A stretch of DNA of 64,000 bases from Caprella mutica (GCA_947561585.1 CANNZV010002293.1:122453-186452), one strand, 5' to 3'. Positions 11,382 to 23,500 are shown, counted from the first letter of the stretch. Notes: generated from the letters alone by a model not told the origin. Program-made: numbers and translations.

Positions 11382-13582
11382 CTAAATAGAACGTACACAA
11401 CAAGTGAATCTTTACCATGTCCATGGATTGAAGCATGGCTTGCTGTACTTGTTAGTTAGTTATTTCATGAGTATAAGTTTATTGGTTAAAATTAAAAGGC
11501 ACCAAAATCAAGAAATAAATTAGCGGTGAGCTATCAATAAACATTTATGTGATATATTTAATTATAATTATTTTTTTGAATATACAAACCTAGTTAAGCC
11601 CAATGAAAATATCAATTCACTGCAAGTTTAATACGGAGCTCCATGGTGGATTTTCTTGAATATACAAACTCTATTGGCTATCAAATATAATCAGGAATTC
11701 CGAACTTTTCGGAGAATTTTCAATTTCATCGAAAAACATTGGTATTTGGGAGGCATTTTTGGAGTAGTAAGCCTTTTGTAATATCTGAGAGAAGATGAAC
11801 TTCTGTTTACTTCGCACAACAAATAAAAGTAAACTAAATTGATTTCGAAAATATAGTTAATAATGTAAAGAAACTGCTAATAACGGGCTTGTTTGAAGTA
11901 ATACAAGGATCATATATTCTCTTTTTATCACATGATGTTTCATCAAATAATCATATATTTGCCCGATAAGATCCAACTTCTATGTTTGGAATTTATAAAG
12001 GGGCTTGTTCAGTAACTTTAAAGTAACTTTAGTGATAGTTGTTAACAAAGATAAAGTTATGTTGGGGCCATAGAAGTAACCTATAGGGATCTCTTTTCAG
12101 TGCGCCCACCTTAACTTTCCCGCCGGGTATACATACAGGCAAGAATACAAGAGAGCTGAAAATATACGGGATTTCAGTTTTCGCAGGAAGCCTAATTTCA
12201 AAGAAAAACTTATAGACCTTAAATAATTGTGAATATCATTTATTAGCCGATACACAACACAAGCTCACAATCATGTTAACTTCATAGTTCAAAATAAATA
12301 TTCACTGGTGAAAAATGAATAGAAAAATATATTAATTAAACATTTCTTCACTAAAAGTGAGTTCCGGAGTTTTGATCTGTTGCCGCAATGTTTACTTAAA
12401 TAAACTTAACTTTGAATTAAAATATACTTTTTAGAACTAATTACACAAAGCGAAATATTCTGCGGAAATATTCTGAAGCATGCTGAGAAGAAACAAATTA
12501 AAAACTTTAAATTAAATGAAAATGGAATGAAACCTTAAAATAAAATTAACGATTTGTTTGAACAGTGAGATATTCAATTTCCCTGATATATTCAATTTCA
12601 AAAAATATTCAAACACTCTTTCTAATAGATTTTCAATTTTTTTTAAATTCCCTATCCCAAGAACATTATTTTCTATCCCAAGTTAACTAATTGATTTAAG
12701 GACATGCTAAAATGAAAAATAATAAATATTAACCAAAGAGAAATGGTTATGATTTATTGCAAATTAATGTCCAGGCAAACTCAGCTCCATTTTCTGTTCT
12801 TCCTTTCGAGAGTAAAGTAAATAAACAAAATCTAACAGCATTCAACTCAATCCGATTTTCATTCGAGTGAAATCAGAGCAAACGATATTCTAGACCTAAT
12901 TTATTTACTAATATTCCTAGTAAGTTTAAAGATAATGTTTGTGATGTTTGATGATCTCCACGTCTCGAGTAGTGAGGATACGTGTAAATTGAACAAAAAC
13001 AATTCAGTGTTTACTAATTCGAATTGTACCAGAGAATGATTGGTTTGCGTACAAATATTGTTAATAGTTTACAATGGATTGTTCACACATATTTCAATTG
13101 ATAATTGACCAAAATGGAGAGACAATATTATATTGAAGGTACATTGTTCATTAAATTTTTACATGAAAATTGATTGGTTATGTGAACACTGAACATATCT
13201 TGAAATTTCTGATTGAAAATTATTAGAAACTTCACTTTAGTTATCTAGCTCTGTTATCATATATATTAGAATTCAAAATTATATAAATGTGAATACAAGA
13301 CATGAAAACACAATTTACAAATATTCAACTATTTTCATATATTTTAATCGAAAATAACAGAGCTCACTTTCCAGTAATTTCGCATATGATTTGTGAGTGA
13401 GTAAAGACCAATAAATCAGAAATTCTACTCACTTCTTCAGATTTAAGTGAGTTCTTTGAAACAATTTATCGAGCTATCGTTATGCTAGTCTCTTTTAGAG
13501 GATTGAATGTGCAGGAATCTGTTTCGTATCACTTTGCATCTATTACAACAAACTAAAGCATAGCAATGTGAAGTGTCATTTG
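11382..13582. other. Arm sequence, mostly non-coding
   Basis: Well matched to 36029-38278. One conserved island is at 12080-12226, described separately. An 18-bp unit (GAAATTGAATATATCAGG on the minus strand) occurs about twice near 12568-12602, against four times in the right arm at 37012-37073. No other gene seen. Confidence 0.6.
12080..12226 (+). other. Coding-like island preceded by an acceptor-like site
   Basis: After TCTCTTTTCAG (ending at 12100) the plus strand reads CAHLNFPAGYTYRQEYKR and continues RDFSFRRKPNFKEKL to a TAA at 12224-12226. In the right arm (about 37420-37560) a 2-bp loss within the same stretch shifts the frame. It could be a terminal exon, but there is no donor or partner exon to support this and no family is recognised. 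Confidence 0.2.
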
Positions 13583-13795
13583 TTAGCACTCCATTAGGCA
13601 GATGTACTCCATTACTCTGCAGTCAAAGCCTGTAAGTTGACCTGTCCCTCTGTAGATTCGATAGCCCTCATCTACAAAGTTCAATGTGGCTTCTCTTGAC
13701 TCAGGATCTGAATGCTTTGAAAAAACAACTGTTGGAGATGTTGTAGACACAAACAAATTTATAAAAAATTGATTACGTTGATGTATGGTTATCAA
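13583..13795 (-). CDS. Conserved open frame, left-arm copy (possible terminal exon)
   Basis: On the minus strand an acceptor-like CATCTCCAACAG (13729-13740) precedes a stretch reading KHSDPESREATLNFVDEGYR, then IYRGTGQLTGFDCR and VMEYICLMEC, ending at TAA. The right-arm copy at 35870-36028 has the same stretch but with two AGA-to-TGA stops, so the left copy is the intact one. The upstream 20 or so codons are AT-rich and may be intronic. No family is recognised. It could be the last exon of an unseen gene or an old pseudogene. Confidence 0.35.
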   Translation of the reverse strand: MITIHQRNQFFINLFVSTTSPTVVFSKHSDPESREATLNFVDEGYRIYRGTGQLTGFDCRVMEYICLMEC

Positions 13796-15774
13796 TTTTT
13801 TAAACAGTGATGGTCTATTGTTTATCAGTTCAAGTATGTAAGTATGTACATATTTTAATGGCTACCCCATAATGAGCAATATACTCTTTAGATTAATAGA
13901 CAAAATGGGGTGTAATAATACACAATAACTACTAGTTTAATTTGTAAGATCAAATCAAATGATGCTATCGTTTGAATAGATGAGAATCTGTAATAACCAT
14001 TTCTCCTTTAATATATGCATGTCAAAGTTAGTTCAAGCTGAACCAATATGCGCATGTAAGTCAATGTTAAACTATTCCAAACTAATATAAAGTGGATGTA
14101 AGTCCTGTGTACAGTATACCCTTATCCATCAATATTTTCTTCTTCAATTTTACTGATTCCTACAACTGTGATTCATTCAAAGTATCACAATTTATACCAA
14201 TTAGTTTCTCAATAACACCTGGTCTGCACTGCAATCAATCCGAGTGTTTCGGTTTGTGATGAGAAGGAAATGAAAATCAGAATCAGATTGTCTGGTCAGA
14301 TTGGTAAATCAGACGATCATGGAGTTACGAATTAGATTAGTGAACACGTGAAGGGGTGGAGAAGCGGGGAGAAGAGAAGTGGAAGAGTGGAGGAAGAGGA
14401 AGAGGGGTTGAAAGAAATAGCAGGGGAAAAAGAAGAAGAAGAGGGCAGAAGGATGGAAAAATGAGATTCTAATCAGTGATTGACTTGGGTAGTAGCTGAT
14501 TGTCATTAGTGATTTACATTATTCATTGATTGAGGTGAATAATTATTTTGACATCAAGAATGATTTTGGTGGATTTGAAATGTCTTTTGACATTGCCAAT
14601 GATTATATTTTCTTTGAGGAAAAAATCATTTTTATACTATTAAAGTACAACTTATATCGAAATAGTGAACATTATCTTGTAATTCATCTTTGAATAGGTC
14701 GTGTTGTCTGTCACTAAATAAAATAAAGCTTCTCATATTAAATTGAGTCGCATTGTTTCGAGTCCATTAAAATATTGGAATTCGTACCATCTATCTGCGT
14801 AATAGAACAAATATTTATAAGGAATTCGATAGAAAAGACCAGATCCTTTTCAAATGAGTGCATTTTTAAAATACCTCGGATATCGCACACTCTGTCATGA
14901 AAAGAAACAAACTGAAAAATGGTTTGCAACGCATCTTTTGTTTTTCTATGATTATAATTCAATTTCTTTATGGAATATGTTATTTATAATCGGGAAATTG
15001 TCAAAATTCTACCCTAACCCATTAACCGCACCATGCGCCAAATATGGTACACAGTTAGCTTGCACAACATGCATCATGTACCACTATTTTTGTGCACGCG
15101 GACACTCTTTAGTATTTTTTTTTTAAATTGATTTTTCTTTAATATATATTGAATACTTTATAAGAATAGTGTTGGAAAAGTAAGGAATAAAAATGCTATA
15201 TATAATTTTAAAAAATATACTACATATTTATGACTATAGAAGTAGCAGATAAAATATATTTTAAAAAATAATTATAAAATAGCTGTACAATATGCAAATG
15301 ATACGGATGCAGGTACGGCATTACAGAACAATGAAATCAAAAACCAGCAGATGTCTTACTATTTATTTGATCAAGAAAAAAGTAAAATGATATGGACTTT
15401 TTGGTGTGATGAATACTATAAGCCTACAAGCCTCGCTACTTTTGAAAAAAAAAATCATCGCAGATTTGACGACTTGGAGCAATTTAACAATTAGCCTGAC
15501 AGGAGATACTACATCAACAGTTGCGTGCCTCTGTAGGTTTGATGTGAATTGAAGCCCATGATTATTGATTAATTAATTAAATTAAGCCTTATCGAATGAA
15601 TTATGTATTTTGATTTTGATATATTCGGGCATTTCTATACTATTATATTCGCATCACTCCATTTCATTGAGAACACGAAGAGAGATAAATAATTGTTTGC
15701 GAATATGAACATATTTCACTCACATACTAGTTATAATTTATTTGTAAATTTTATCATTGATTCGAAAGCAATGA
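13796..15774. other. Arm sequence without a recognisable gene
   Basis: Contains a purine-rich stretch at about 14345-14465 (GGAGAAG/GGAAGAGG type), whose right-arm partner (about 35160-35260) is pyrimidine-rich on the plus strand. Sequence at about 14990-15125, ending in a run of T, has no clear right-arm counterpart and may be a small insertion. Short open frames at 14738-15126 are not convincing. Confidence 0.5.
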
Positions 15775-15917
15775 ATCCCATTTTTCCCAATACTGTACCT
15801 AAATATTTCTGTTATCAATTCACGTTGGAAGACTCTAAGAAAAAAGAAAGGAATTCGCAATCATTCGAGTGCCAGGAGATATTCCTTCTAGAGCTTCAGC
15901 AGATTAAAATGTCTGTA
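15775..15917 (+). pseudogene. Coding-like island, left-arm copy (frameshifted)
   Basis: Reads VPKYFCYQFTLEDSKKK, then leaves the frame used by the right-arm copy (33304-33507), which continues REFAIIRVPGDIPSRVSAD to a stop. The left copy is one base shorter in the A/G-rich AAGAAAAAAGAAAGG stretch. The nucleotide sequence downstream is still almost identical, so this is a recent frameshift. The product is unrecognised. Confidence 0.4.
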
Positions 15918-15959
15918 GTTTGCTGTTTTTTAATTTCAAATTGTGGATCTTAGGCATTT

Positions 15960-18140
15960 AATAAAAGAAACATTGTTAGAGTTCTACTTTTAAAGAATTC
16001 ATATTTACTATATTCTCGAAAATATTAAGCACAAGGTTATATATTATAATAGTCTGAGATTGAATAACATAAAATAAATTAGATTCATAATACAGATATA
16101 GCTCCTGCAGTGGACGAACTTCAAACGGACTCCCCCTACATAGGACAAAAAATGTCCGTTCTACCAGACATACAGCTTTCTACAACGACCTTTTTGAATT
16201 ATAAGGTTTAACAAATATTTTATCCTTCTACCAAGTAGGTATCTAGTCAATAATTTATTATATTTAGAGGTATTAAAATTTACAAAATAACAATCACCAT
16301 TCAAATGTATTGTTTTTCATATTTTCAGCTTTTTTTTACTAACTCTTTTTCCTTCACCTTTCTTTTGATTAGAAAAGTTCTACTAAGATTAAAAAGGTGT
16401 AACTATTCTCTATTAGAGAATAGTTACAGATATACCTATGTTATTAATTCGTACATTTATTTAAGTAAGTTATATAATTCATTAAAACTTTCATTTAATA
16501 ACCATTTGAGGTTGTTTACCTTCATTAACATTTCATAGAAATGTTGGTTAAGAAAACTTTCATAGTTTAAATCCCAAACTACAGTAAAACCTCAGTCGCG
16601 CATAGCGTCTATTACTTGGCATAATGGACACTTTTCCGGTACATGTACTATCCGTTGTACGAGCTTTACCTGTAAATGGAAATTTGTTAATATACGGTAA
16701 AGACCATCTTTTTCCGGATTTGTCATTTTATATGAAGTGACCAGCATAATATGATTTCATTTTATTAGTTTTGCTAAATTTGTATTAAAGCATTCTTACA
16801 ATATCATCAATGTACAGTAGAAGACAAGTGTGCACTGTGAATTTATATTTTACTCATGTATACGATGAGATGTATACGAGAAAGTGGACTAGATATTATT
16901 TTATTTATAACTGACTATTAATATTATTATTTGAAATTAATAATTATTATTATAAATTGCAATATCACGATAGTTTGAAAATGAATTTATCTACAGATCA
17001 AAAGGAGATTTTAACGACATAATTATAAACCTTAAACTCTAATGGGTTTGTCTTCAGAATGTATCGGAATATTTGAGTATATGTTTAAAAAACACATGTC
17101 TTAAATTTTTTAAACCTATGGTACTATATTTTTTTACAAGTTGTTATTATATATGCTAAACTAATATGTACCAAATTACAAGTGAGAATATTGAACATAT
17201 AACGAGAAATAAATAAATACATAGGCTCTCTTGAACTGAGAGAGCAGAGCTGTGATTGGATGGAATATGACCCAATCAACGCTCGCACATGTGTCTAAAA
17301 ACGTGGACTGAGAGTGTGTATCGGGTACATAGCTGTATTTCTATGTTACCATATGTCACCAAATTACAACTAATTTCCTAATTTACGTGATTTACGCTGA
17401 TTTAAGCCGATACGTTGATATTTTTTACATTCTAAATATATAATATATTTGGTACTTATATAGGAACAAAGTCAAGAAAGGCTAATAAATAAAAAGGAAT
17501 GACATGAAATATATTGAGTAATTTAAAAAGGATGGGATTATAAAACACACGTCAAACTCATTAGTGTTAATACTAATTTAATAATCAAGCTTCTATTATA
17601 ATTGACTATAAAAAGTAAGATAGGTAGTTAATTACCATATTTGTTCTGCATTTATTTACCACAAATTTACCAATATTCTTTATTCAATACAAGGCGTTTA
17701 TGTTTGCACATTTAGGAATCTTGAATACATGGAAATTTAATTTCATTCAATGGTAAAATTGTTTGTTAAATTAATGTATCCTAATATAATATTTTTATAA
17801 ATAATTACCGATTTTAGATTCATAATTTTCATTTACTCATACTCATACATCTTGTGAACCATTTCTGCTATTTCATATCGTAACAGTGTGTGATAATTTA
17901 TATTCGTATAAAATAACGTCAGATTTAGTATCTCTGTAATAAATTTATTATTGTATTGACTAGTGAGTTTTTTTTTAATTATTGTATACTGAATTCAGTA
18001 TTATTTTTATTTAAATATCAACTTAAATAGTTTCATATATTACCAAATTCAATTTGGAGCATTACTCATTATTTTCAATTATTATTATCCTACTATTTTC
18101 TCTTATAACAAATCATGTTACTCTTTCTATTGAAACATTG
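15960..18140. other. Left-arm patch not shared with the right arm
   Basis: Homology to the right arm is lost after about 15960 and returns at about 18141 (CTGAGAAAATGAGGTCAATT). The right arm has a different 1.5 kb here. The patch includes a palindrome at 16399-16427, a CAGTAAAACCTC end-like motif preceded by TA at about 16579, and a slightly GC-richer stretch at 17220-17340. No gene is visible. Confidence 0.5.
16399..16427. repeat. Near-perfect short palindrome
   Basis: GTAACTATTCTCTA, one T, then TAGAGAATAGTTAC: a 14-bp perfect stem with a 1-base centre. No function can be assigned. Confidence 0.8.
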
Positions 18141-19342
18141 GAATACAGCACGTGTAAATCTGAGAAAATGAGGTCAATTTCCTGCCAAATTACGAAGATA
18201 TTTTCTTTCAGTCTCCGCATAGTCTCTTAATTAGCTGTCAATTGGATGTTCTTCCTTCTCACCAACAGTCTATTTATTCATAGAACTGCCAAGGCTTAGA
18301 GGTTCTGTTTCAGCAGTCTAATACTACTGGACTAGACTCGTGTCTGATCACAGACTAGTGCTTGTTTTCTTAATGACTTCTCTATTAGAGCCTGCGGCAT
18401 TTATCCCATGAAAGAAAATATCATTTGTGATGATAGACTATTTGCAAACGAAAACATCTGCAGTTATCCGTTACTGAGGTGCAATTTTGTATTCGATTAT
18501 CGGTTAGAATTGGAATTTGAATCCTGTTATTAACATATTTTTAACAGTCGGATCTTTGTATAAAGTATTTAATTGAGTACAAAATAATCAAAATCTATAA
18601 TGGATGCATTCTTCAGCACTTTTATAAAGATTTCACTAAAGCTAAATGACTATATACTACATGAGAATAATTTATAGCTTTATGGCAAATTAGAATTAAA
18701 ATTAGAAAAAAGCATTGAATTCGTTAACTGTTAAAAGAAAGATTTACTGTGCATTGAATACAGTACAAATTAAATTTTATTTGTTTTTATATTATTAGAA
18801 TGATATGATACAGATTAATATCACCAGGCCAAGTTTCAATATTTTTACAATAACATTGTGTAAAGATATTAGAAAATAAGATAAATCTATCAGAGTTACT
18901 CGTGTGATCTTTTTCAAAATGCTAATTTTTACGCCTCTGTAAGTTAACGACACACACCGTCAAGAATTAATTTGGTAAAAATGCTTCGCGACCTCATGGT
19001 CTGATCATCTGCTTTATCATGCCAGTCATTATATTTCCTGATGTCCTTATATTGAATTGTTTATTGTTTATTGTTCATTGAGAAATTGTTACATACATAT
19101 ACATAGTTAAAAATCTTTTATATAAAAAAACCTTTTGAGACATTAAAAATAATTGTAAATAATATGTATAATGTGTGCTATATTTTTGTTTTAATTAATA
19201 CAGAATAGCGATCCCATAAATTTTAATTGTGGAAATTATAATATATTGCAGTTACAAATAATATATCTTTCACACCAAACAAAATGACTTCAGCTAAAAT
19301 ATAAGATTGTACTGTACCTCATCACGATGCAAATTGTATGTA

Positions 19343-20932
19343 CAGTAGCAAGCATAAGTTAAGGGACAGTAAAAAAAGTTCAACATTTTCATTTATTGCA
19401 AAAGAACTAGAAAAACGAAAATACGTGAAACTTAACAACAATAAAGGTACACATACTGTGGGTTTGTGGTAGAAATATAAGCAAAATCAAACAAATATTT
19501 ACCAAAATATTTAACTATTGCCATCAAAGGACGAAAAATACACCGAGCAAAAGTTAAGGGACAGTTAATAATAAACGGGTATAAACTGAATAATCTTTGT
19601 TTGAAAGACTGTTTCAATATATTAAATTGTTACTAAAGGTCATCAAATTATTGGAACAAAACCATCGCCGCCATTACACCTGCTACTCGGAAAAAAGTAT
19701 CTCTCTGTGAAAAACCCTATTTTTTGCCATAACAAGAATGAAAAGTCACTTTCAGAAATTGCAAGCATCATATAAAGATCTAAGAGTGTTGTGCATCACA
19801 ATGTTAATACTTTTTAAAGAGTGTGCTTCAATTATTACAAAAGGAGAATCAGGAAGACCATCAAAAACTACCCCCAGAAAGGATCGTGCCATGGTGAGAC
19901 TGTGCATAAAGGACTGTTTCAAGACTACTGCAGGCATTTTTCGCAAAATGAGTGAAACGCATAATCTCAATGTGTCCAGATTCAAAGTTAATAGAAGTTT
20001 GAACAGAGTAGGATTAAAAGCCTGGATGCTGTATCGAAGCCTGTGATATCGAAAAAGAACCAAACTGTAAGGCTGCAGTTTGCCAGGAAGCATGTCGTTT
20101 TGTCGAAGGAGCAGTGGTCCATGGTTGATTTCAGCGACGAATCTGTGATCGGAAGTAACAGCAGAAAGAACGTTCGAGGTAATGTCGCTGAAGACCTGTA
20201 CATCGAGTTCGTTAAGCAAACTGTGAAACTTGAAGACGACAGCATGATGGTCTGGGGCATCATCTCTGCAGCGGGAACAGGCCCAATTGGTCGTGTGCAT
20301 AGAGTGGTCAATGCTGCAGTGTATACGCAACTTCTCATCCACCATTGCATTCCATATTCGCAATCATTTGATACTCAACCACGCATTTTGATGCAAGAAA
20401 ATTCTCCTTCTCACACGATTAAATCTGTGAAAGCATACATAGAAATTAAATGAGTTTCTCTTATAAGCTGGCCTGCTCAGAGCCCCGAATTGAACCCAAT
20501 TGAAAACATTTGAAAGGTAATTGGTGATGGTGCTCAAGAACGCAATCCCAAAAAATTAGGACTAACTGTGGTGATTCCTGAAAGAAGAGTGACAGAAGAT
20601 AACTCCATAATTATGCTAAAAAATTGTTGATTCCTGTAATAATCGATGTAACGAGGTCATCAAAATATTAATTTTGTATATCTAATTAGCCAATGGTTAT
20701 TGCAATAACAACTGTTCCTTAACTTTTGCTCGGTGTTCTTTTTAGTCTCTGATGACAATTGTTGAATATTTAGGTAAATATTTGTTCCATGTTGCTAATA
20801 TTTCTAGCAAACACTCACAGTATGTGTATCTTCATTGTTGTTAAGTTTCGCGTATTTTCGTTGACTAGTTTCTTTGCAATAAACAAAAATGTTCAACTAT
20901 TTTCACTGTCCCTTAACTTATGCTCGCTACTG
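19343..20932 (+). mobile_element. Tc1-like (DD34E) transposon, non-autonomous remnant with IR/DR ends
   Basis: The element starts CAGTAGCAAGCATAAGTTAA and ends with its inverse with one mismatch in 28. TA lies on both sides (19341-19342 and 20933-20934). AAGTTAAGGGACAGT occurs at the outer end of each terminal repeat and again at the inner end (19551-19565; inner right copy near 20712). This gives terminal repeats of about 220 bp with two direct repeats each, the IR/DR layout known in Sleeping Beauty-like Tc1 elements. The right arm has the uninterrupted site (AATTGTGTGTAATTACC near 30695-30711 in reverse complement), so the element inserted after the arm duplication. Confidence 0.93.
19650..20668 (+). 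pseudogene. Degenerate Tc1-family transposase
   Basis: The N-terminal part has the GESGRPSKTTPRKD region and the catalytic part is in pieces. The first aspartate lies in VDFSDESVIG. The second catalytic position is glutamate (MQENSPSHT where the family has QDN..H). The third is the glutamate of SPELNPIEN, with 34 positions between the second and third, as in Tc1 DD34E enzymes. An in-frame TGA falls at about 20451, another replaces the conserved tryptophan after NPIEN, and a frame change lies between the two main open segments (19738-20046 and 20043-20453). The start is also disrupted. It cannot encode an active enzyme. The open frame on the opposite strand (19752-20363) is a shadow. Confidence 0.9.
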
Positions 20933-21470
20933 TAATTACCAATGACTTGTGAGTGTTGACATCTAGTCTGTGCATATGAGCATAATAGTCAACAGTTTGA
21001 CTCGATTTCTTACCTAGTTTTATAATAGGGACTATACAGTATACATTGTTGTTACACGAAATTAGTTTTATATTATAATTTTCCAATAATTTATAAAATT
21101 AAAAGATTTCAATTAAGAAATAACTCATATTTTTTTGGTTCAAATAGTATTGTCATTTAAGGCCCCCTTCACACTTGCGTTTCTCCACACCGACCTTAAA
21201 AAATGCTCATGGCAAAATGTTTAGCTACAATTAACGGAGCCCTTCACACTTGCGTTAGAAAAAATGCTGGTAAAAAAAGGCGCAAGTGTGAAGGGCTCCG
21301 TTAAAATCAATTGCCTTAGTTTTCCTTTTAAATTAATTATACAAGCAGAATGCTCAGAGAATTAAAAAGGTATGAAATTATAAAGACAATTTATTTCTTC
21401 AGCATTTTTAAGGAATAGATTGAATATAATTATTTTCCATCATAAAAGAATATAATATATTACCTACATT
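20933..21470. other. Arm sequence around the hairpin MITE
   Basis: Left and right arms match up to about 21040 (right about 30590), then diverge in AT-rich sequence, and are clearly matched again from about 21485. The main difference is the 21161-21300 element. Confidence 0.5.
21161..21300. mobile_element. Hairpin MITE-like element
   Basis: Outer ends GGCCCCCTTCACACTTGCG (21161-21179) and the inverse of GGAGCCCTTCACACTTGCG (21282-21300) form terminal repeats. TTAA lies at about 21157-21160 and 21301-21304 (TTAA follows a single G). An inner copy at 21232-21254 pairs perfectly for 23 bp with 21281-21303 around a 26-base loop. The right arm has no equivalent, so it is probably a left-arm insertion. 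TTAA at both ends could mean a piggyBac-type or TWA-type MITE; this is undecided. Confidence 0.6.
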
Positions 21471-21484
21471 TCAAATTAATGTGA

Positions 21485-21692
21485 GCATTACCCTATATAC
21501 TCTATAGTCAATAAAGTGTGGCATTCGGCTTACCGAAGAACCTTTCCTTTTTTGTATCTGAAACCTCCATTTGATTTCCAATATCAATGAGGAACTGAAA
21601 TGAGTTTCAAGATACGCCATTTTTGCCTCAGCGCTAAAGATTGGATATCTGTTTGATTTATAAAAATTTAATAAATGAAACTTTACCTTCAA
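21485..21692 (-). other. Conserved coding-like island, left-arm copy
   Basis: The minus strand reads RYPIFSAEAKMAYLETHF, then SSSLILEIKWR, and stays open beyond. The right-arm copy at 30165-30302 is nearly identical to IKWR, where it meets TGA. Such conservation amid diverged AT-rich flanks suggests an exon-like or element-derived segment. The open frame starts with ATG at 21692, but no family is recognised. Confidence 0.3.
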
Positions 21693-22109
21693 TATATAGA
21701 TTTCTATATTTCTAAATTGTTCGATTACATTTATTTATTTATTTGACTATTATTGATTCTATCAAATTTAATATTTTTTTAACAAATATTATTTTTTTAT
21801 AAAAAGATATTATATAAATATTAATATATTATTATATTAAAAATATTATTAAATATTATTATTTTGAATATATATCCATTTGGTTGATAAATGGCATTAG
21901 TTTGTATGAGTTTATTATTTTATTTTATTATATTATAAATTGTTTACATACACACGAATGTATAATTATATAATCGGTATTTTATGTAGTTAAATATTAT
22001 TTTCAATAATCATAAAAAACTTTAACCTTCTTTCTCAAACATTTCATGAAAAATATTTTATTTCGAATGGAAATTCATAAACGAAACGTTTATTTTTTAA
22101 ATACAATGA

Positions 22110-22170
22110 ATACCTGAGTGGCACAAGAATACTTACTCGAGAGCCACGTGACTAGTTTCTTGAGTTTAGT
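22110..22170 (+). repeat. Unexpanded counterpart of the 28.7-kb array
   Basis: Carries about two units (GGCACAAGAATACTTACTCG, then GAGAGCCACGTGAC) of the 24-bp sequence that is repeated about ten times in the right arm at 28651-28888. Confidence 0.6.
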
Positions 22171-22439
22171 TGAAGTGCACTTCATTAGTGTGAAAGAAAG
22201 AAGATAATGGAAATTCTAAAGTACTTATTTGACCTCGAAAATTTTAAAGGTTCTTCACATTTTCTTTGGTAGTAGGTAAAAAATAATTAGTTGAATGAAT
22301 ATTATACATATACACGTATTATGTTAAACTGAGCACTGGGCAGTCAGAAAAAATTATCTTTATTTCAAAAGGTTATAATATATATATTCAAATTGTACGA
22401 TATGAAACAACTAGCTTCATTACATGTACGCAGTGCCCT

Positions 22440-22894
22440 CATTTACAATACCCTCATTTACAATACCCTCATTTACAATACCCTCATTTATAGTACCCTC
22501 ATTTACATTACCCTCATTTACAATACCCTCATTTACAATACCCTCATTTACATTACCCTCATTTACATTACCTTCATTTACATTACCCTCATCTACATTA
22601 CCCTCATTTACAATACCCTCATTAACATTACCCTCATTTAAAGTACACTCATTTACAATACCCTAATTTACAATACCCTCATTTACATTACCCTCATCTA
22701 CATTACCCTCATTTACAATACCCTCATTTACAATACCCTCATTTACAATACACTCATTTACAATACCCTCATTAACATTACCCTCATTTAAAGTACACTC
22801 ATTTACAATACCCTCATTTACAATACCCTCATTTACAATACCCTCATTTACAATACCCTCATTTACATTACCCTAATTTACATTACCCTCATTT
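22440..22894 (+). repeat. 15-bp tandem array (about 30 units)
   Basis: Unit CATTTACAATACCCT with variants (CATTACCCT, AGTACACTC). The unit length keeps spurious frames open (IYNTL repeats at 22393-22666). Located just inside the inner end of the left arm. Confidence 0.97.
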
Positions 22895-22989
22895 GTAGGT
22901 ACTCTCGCATCACAATGTCAGGGTTCAGTTTGATTTTCTCCTCAGGATTTGATTACGGAGGTAAGGAGCAGATCTTAGAATGGAGAAGC

Positions 22990-23105
22990 AGTCCTTCAGA
23001 CTCCTACTAATTAAGATGGAGTCATCAATTGATGTTATGGAGCAACCTACTCTCCTACTCCTACTAATTAAGATGGAGTCCTCAATTGATATTATGGAGC
23101 AACAT
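22990..23105 (+). repeat. Two-copy tandem duplication, unit about 61 bp
   Basis: CTCCTACTAATTAAGATGG followed by a similar tail to TTATGGAGCAACCTACT occurs twice with few differences (start about 22999 and 23060). Confidence 0.85.
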
Positions 23106-23500
23106 ATCATGCTCTGAAAATTTAATCTGTGAAATGATTTGTAAGATTTTTTCCGCTATAAATGAATTATGTTGTGAAGGATTTTTGATGTTCAGGTATA
23201 TTTGAAGGATGGAAGAACCTATAGAATATTGGAAAATAATTCCTTTTCCAATTGGGTAAGGGATCTCTTTACCATTTATACTCTTTACTCACGAATATTA
23301 GAAAATGCCTTAATACAATTTGCTCTTATTTAGATCTTTGAAGAAGCTACGAATGATATGCTATGAAAATTGATCTGTTGATATTGTTAGACAATAATCA
23401 CAATTTTAAACTGTTATTCCATATGTTATGAAATAATTACACATGCTTTCTTTATTTCAATAGTTTCAAGTATTTACTGGAAAATCTATGCTAATTTTAT

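Larger units (their letters stand above)
1..22355 (+). repeat. Left arm of giant inverted repeat
   Basis: This segment is homologous, in reverse complement, to about 28455-53297. Anchors checked by eye: base 1 with about 53296; 9660 with 44855; 10800 with 38990; 12110 with 37520; 13700 with 35910; 15830 with 33390; 18250 with 31620; 18970 with 30950; 19330 with 30710; 21620 with 30240; 22160 with 28640. Identity over 10790-11170 is about 90%. Homology is already present at base 1, so the arm probably starts upstream of the window. The inner end is near 22340-22360, just after CAGTCAGAAAAAAT. Left-only insertions lie at 171-1420, 19343-20932 and 21161-21300. Low-complexity AT-rich sequence makes fine boundaries uncertain. 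Confidence 0.9.

Noticed and set aside
14309..14506. Open frame over the purine-rich stretch
   Set aside because: Low-complexity purine/pyrimidine tract; composition alone explains the frame.
16579..16700. pogo/Tigger-like terminus (TA then CAGTAAAACCTC)
   Set aside because: Only one end was found; no inverse copy nearby and no transposase remnant.
19752..20363. A 203-codon minus-strand open frame
   Set aside because: Shadow of the Tc1-like transposase pseudogene on the plus strand.
22393..22666. Two overlapping open frames over the 15-bp array
   Set aside because: Artefact of a stop-free unit whose length is a multiple of three.
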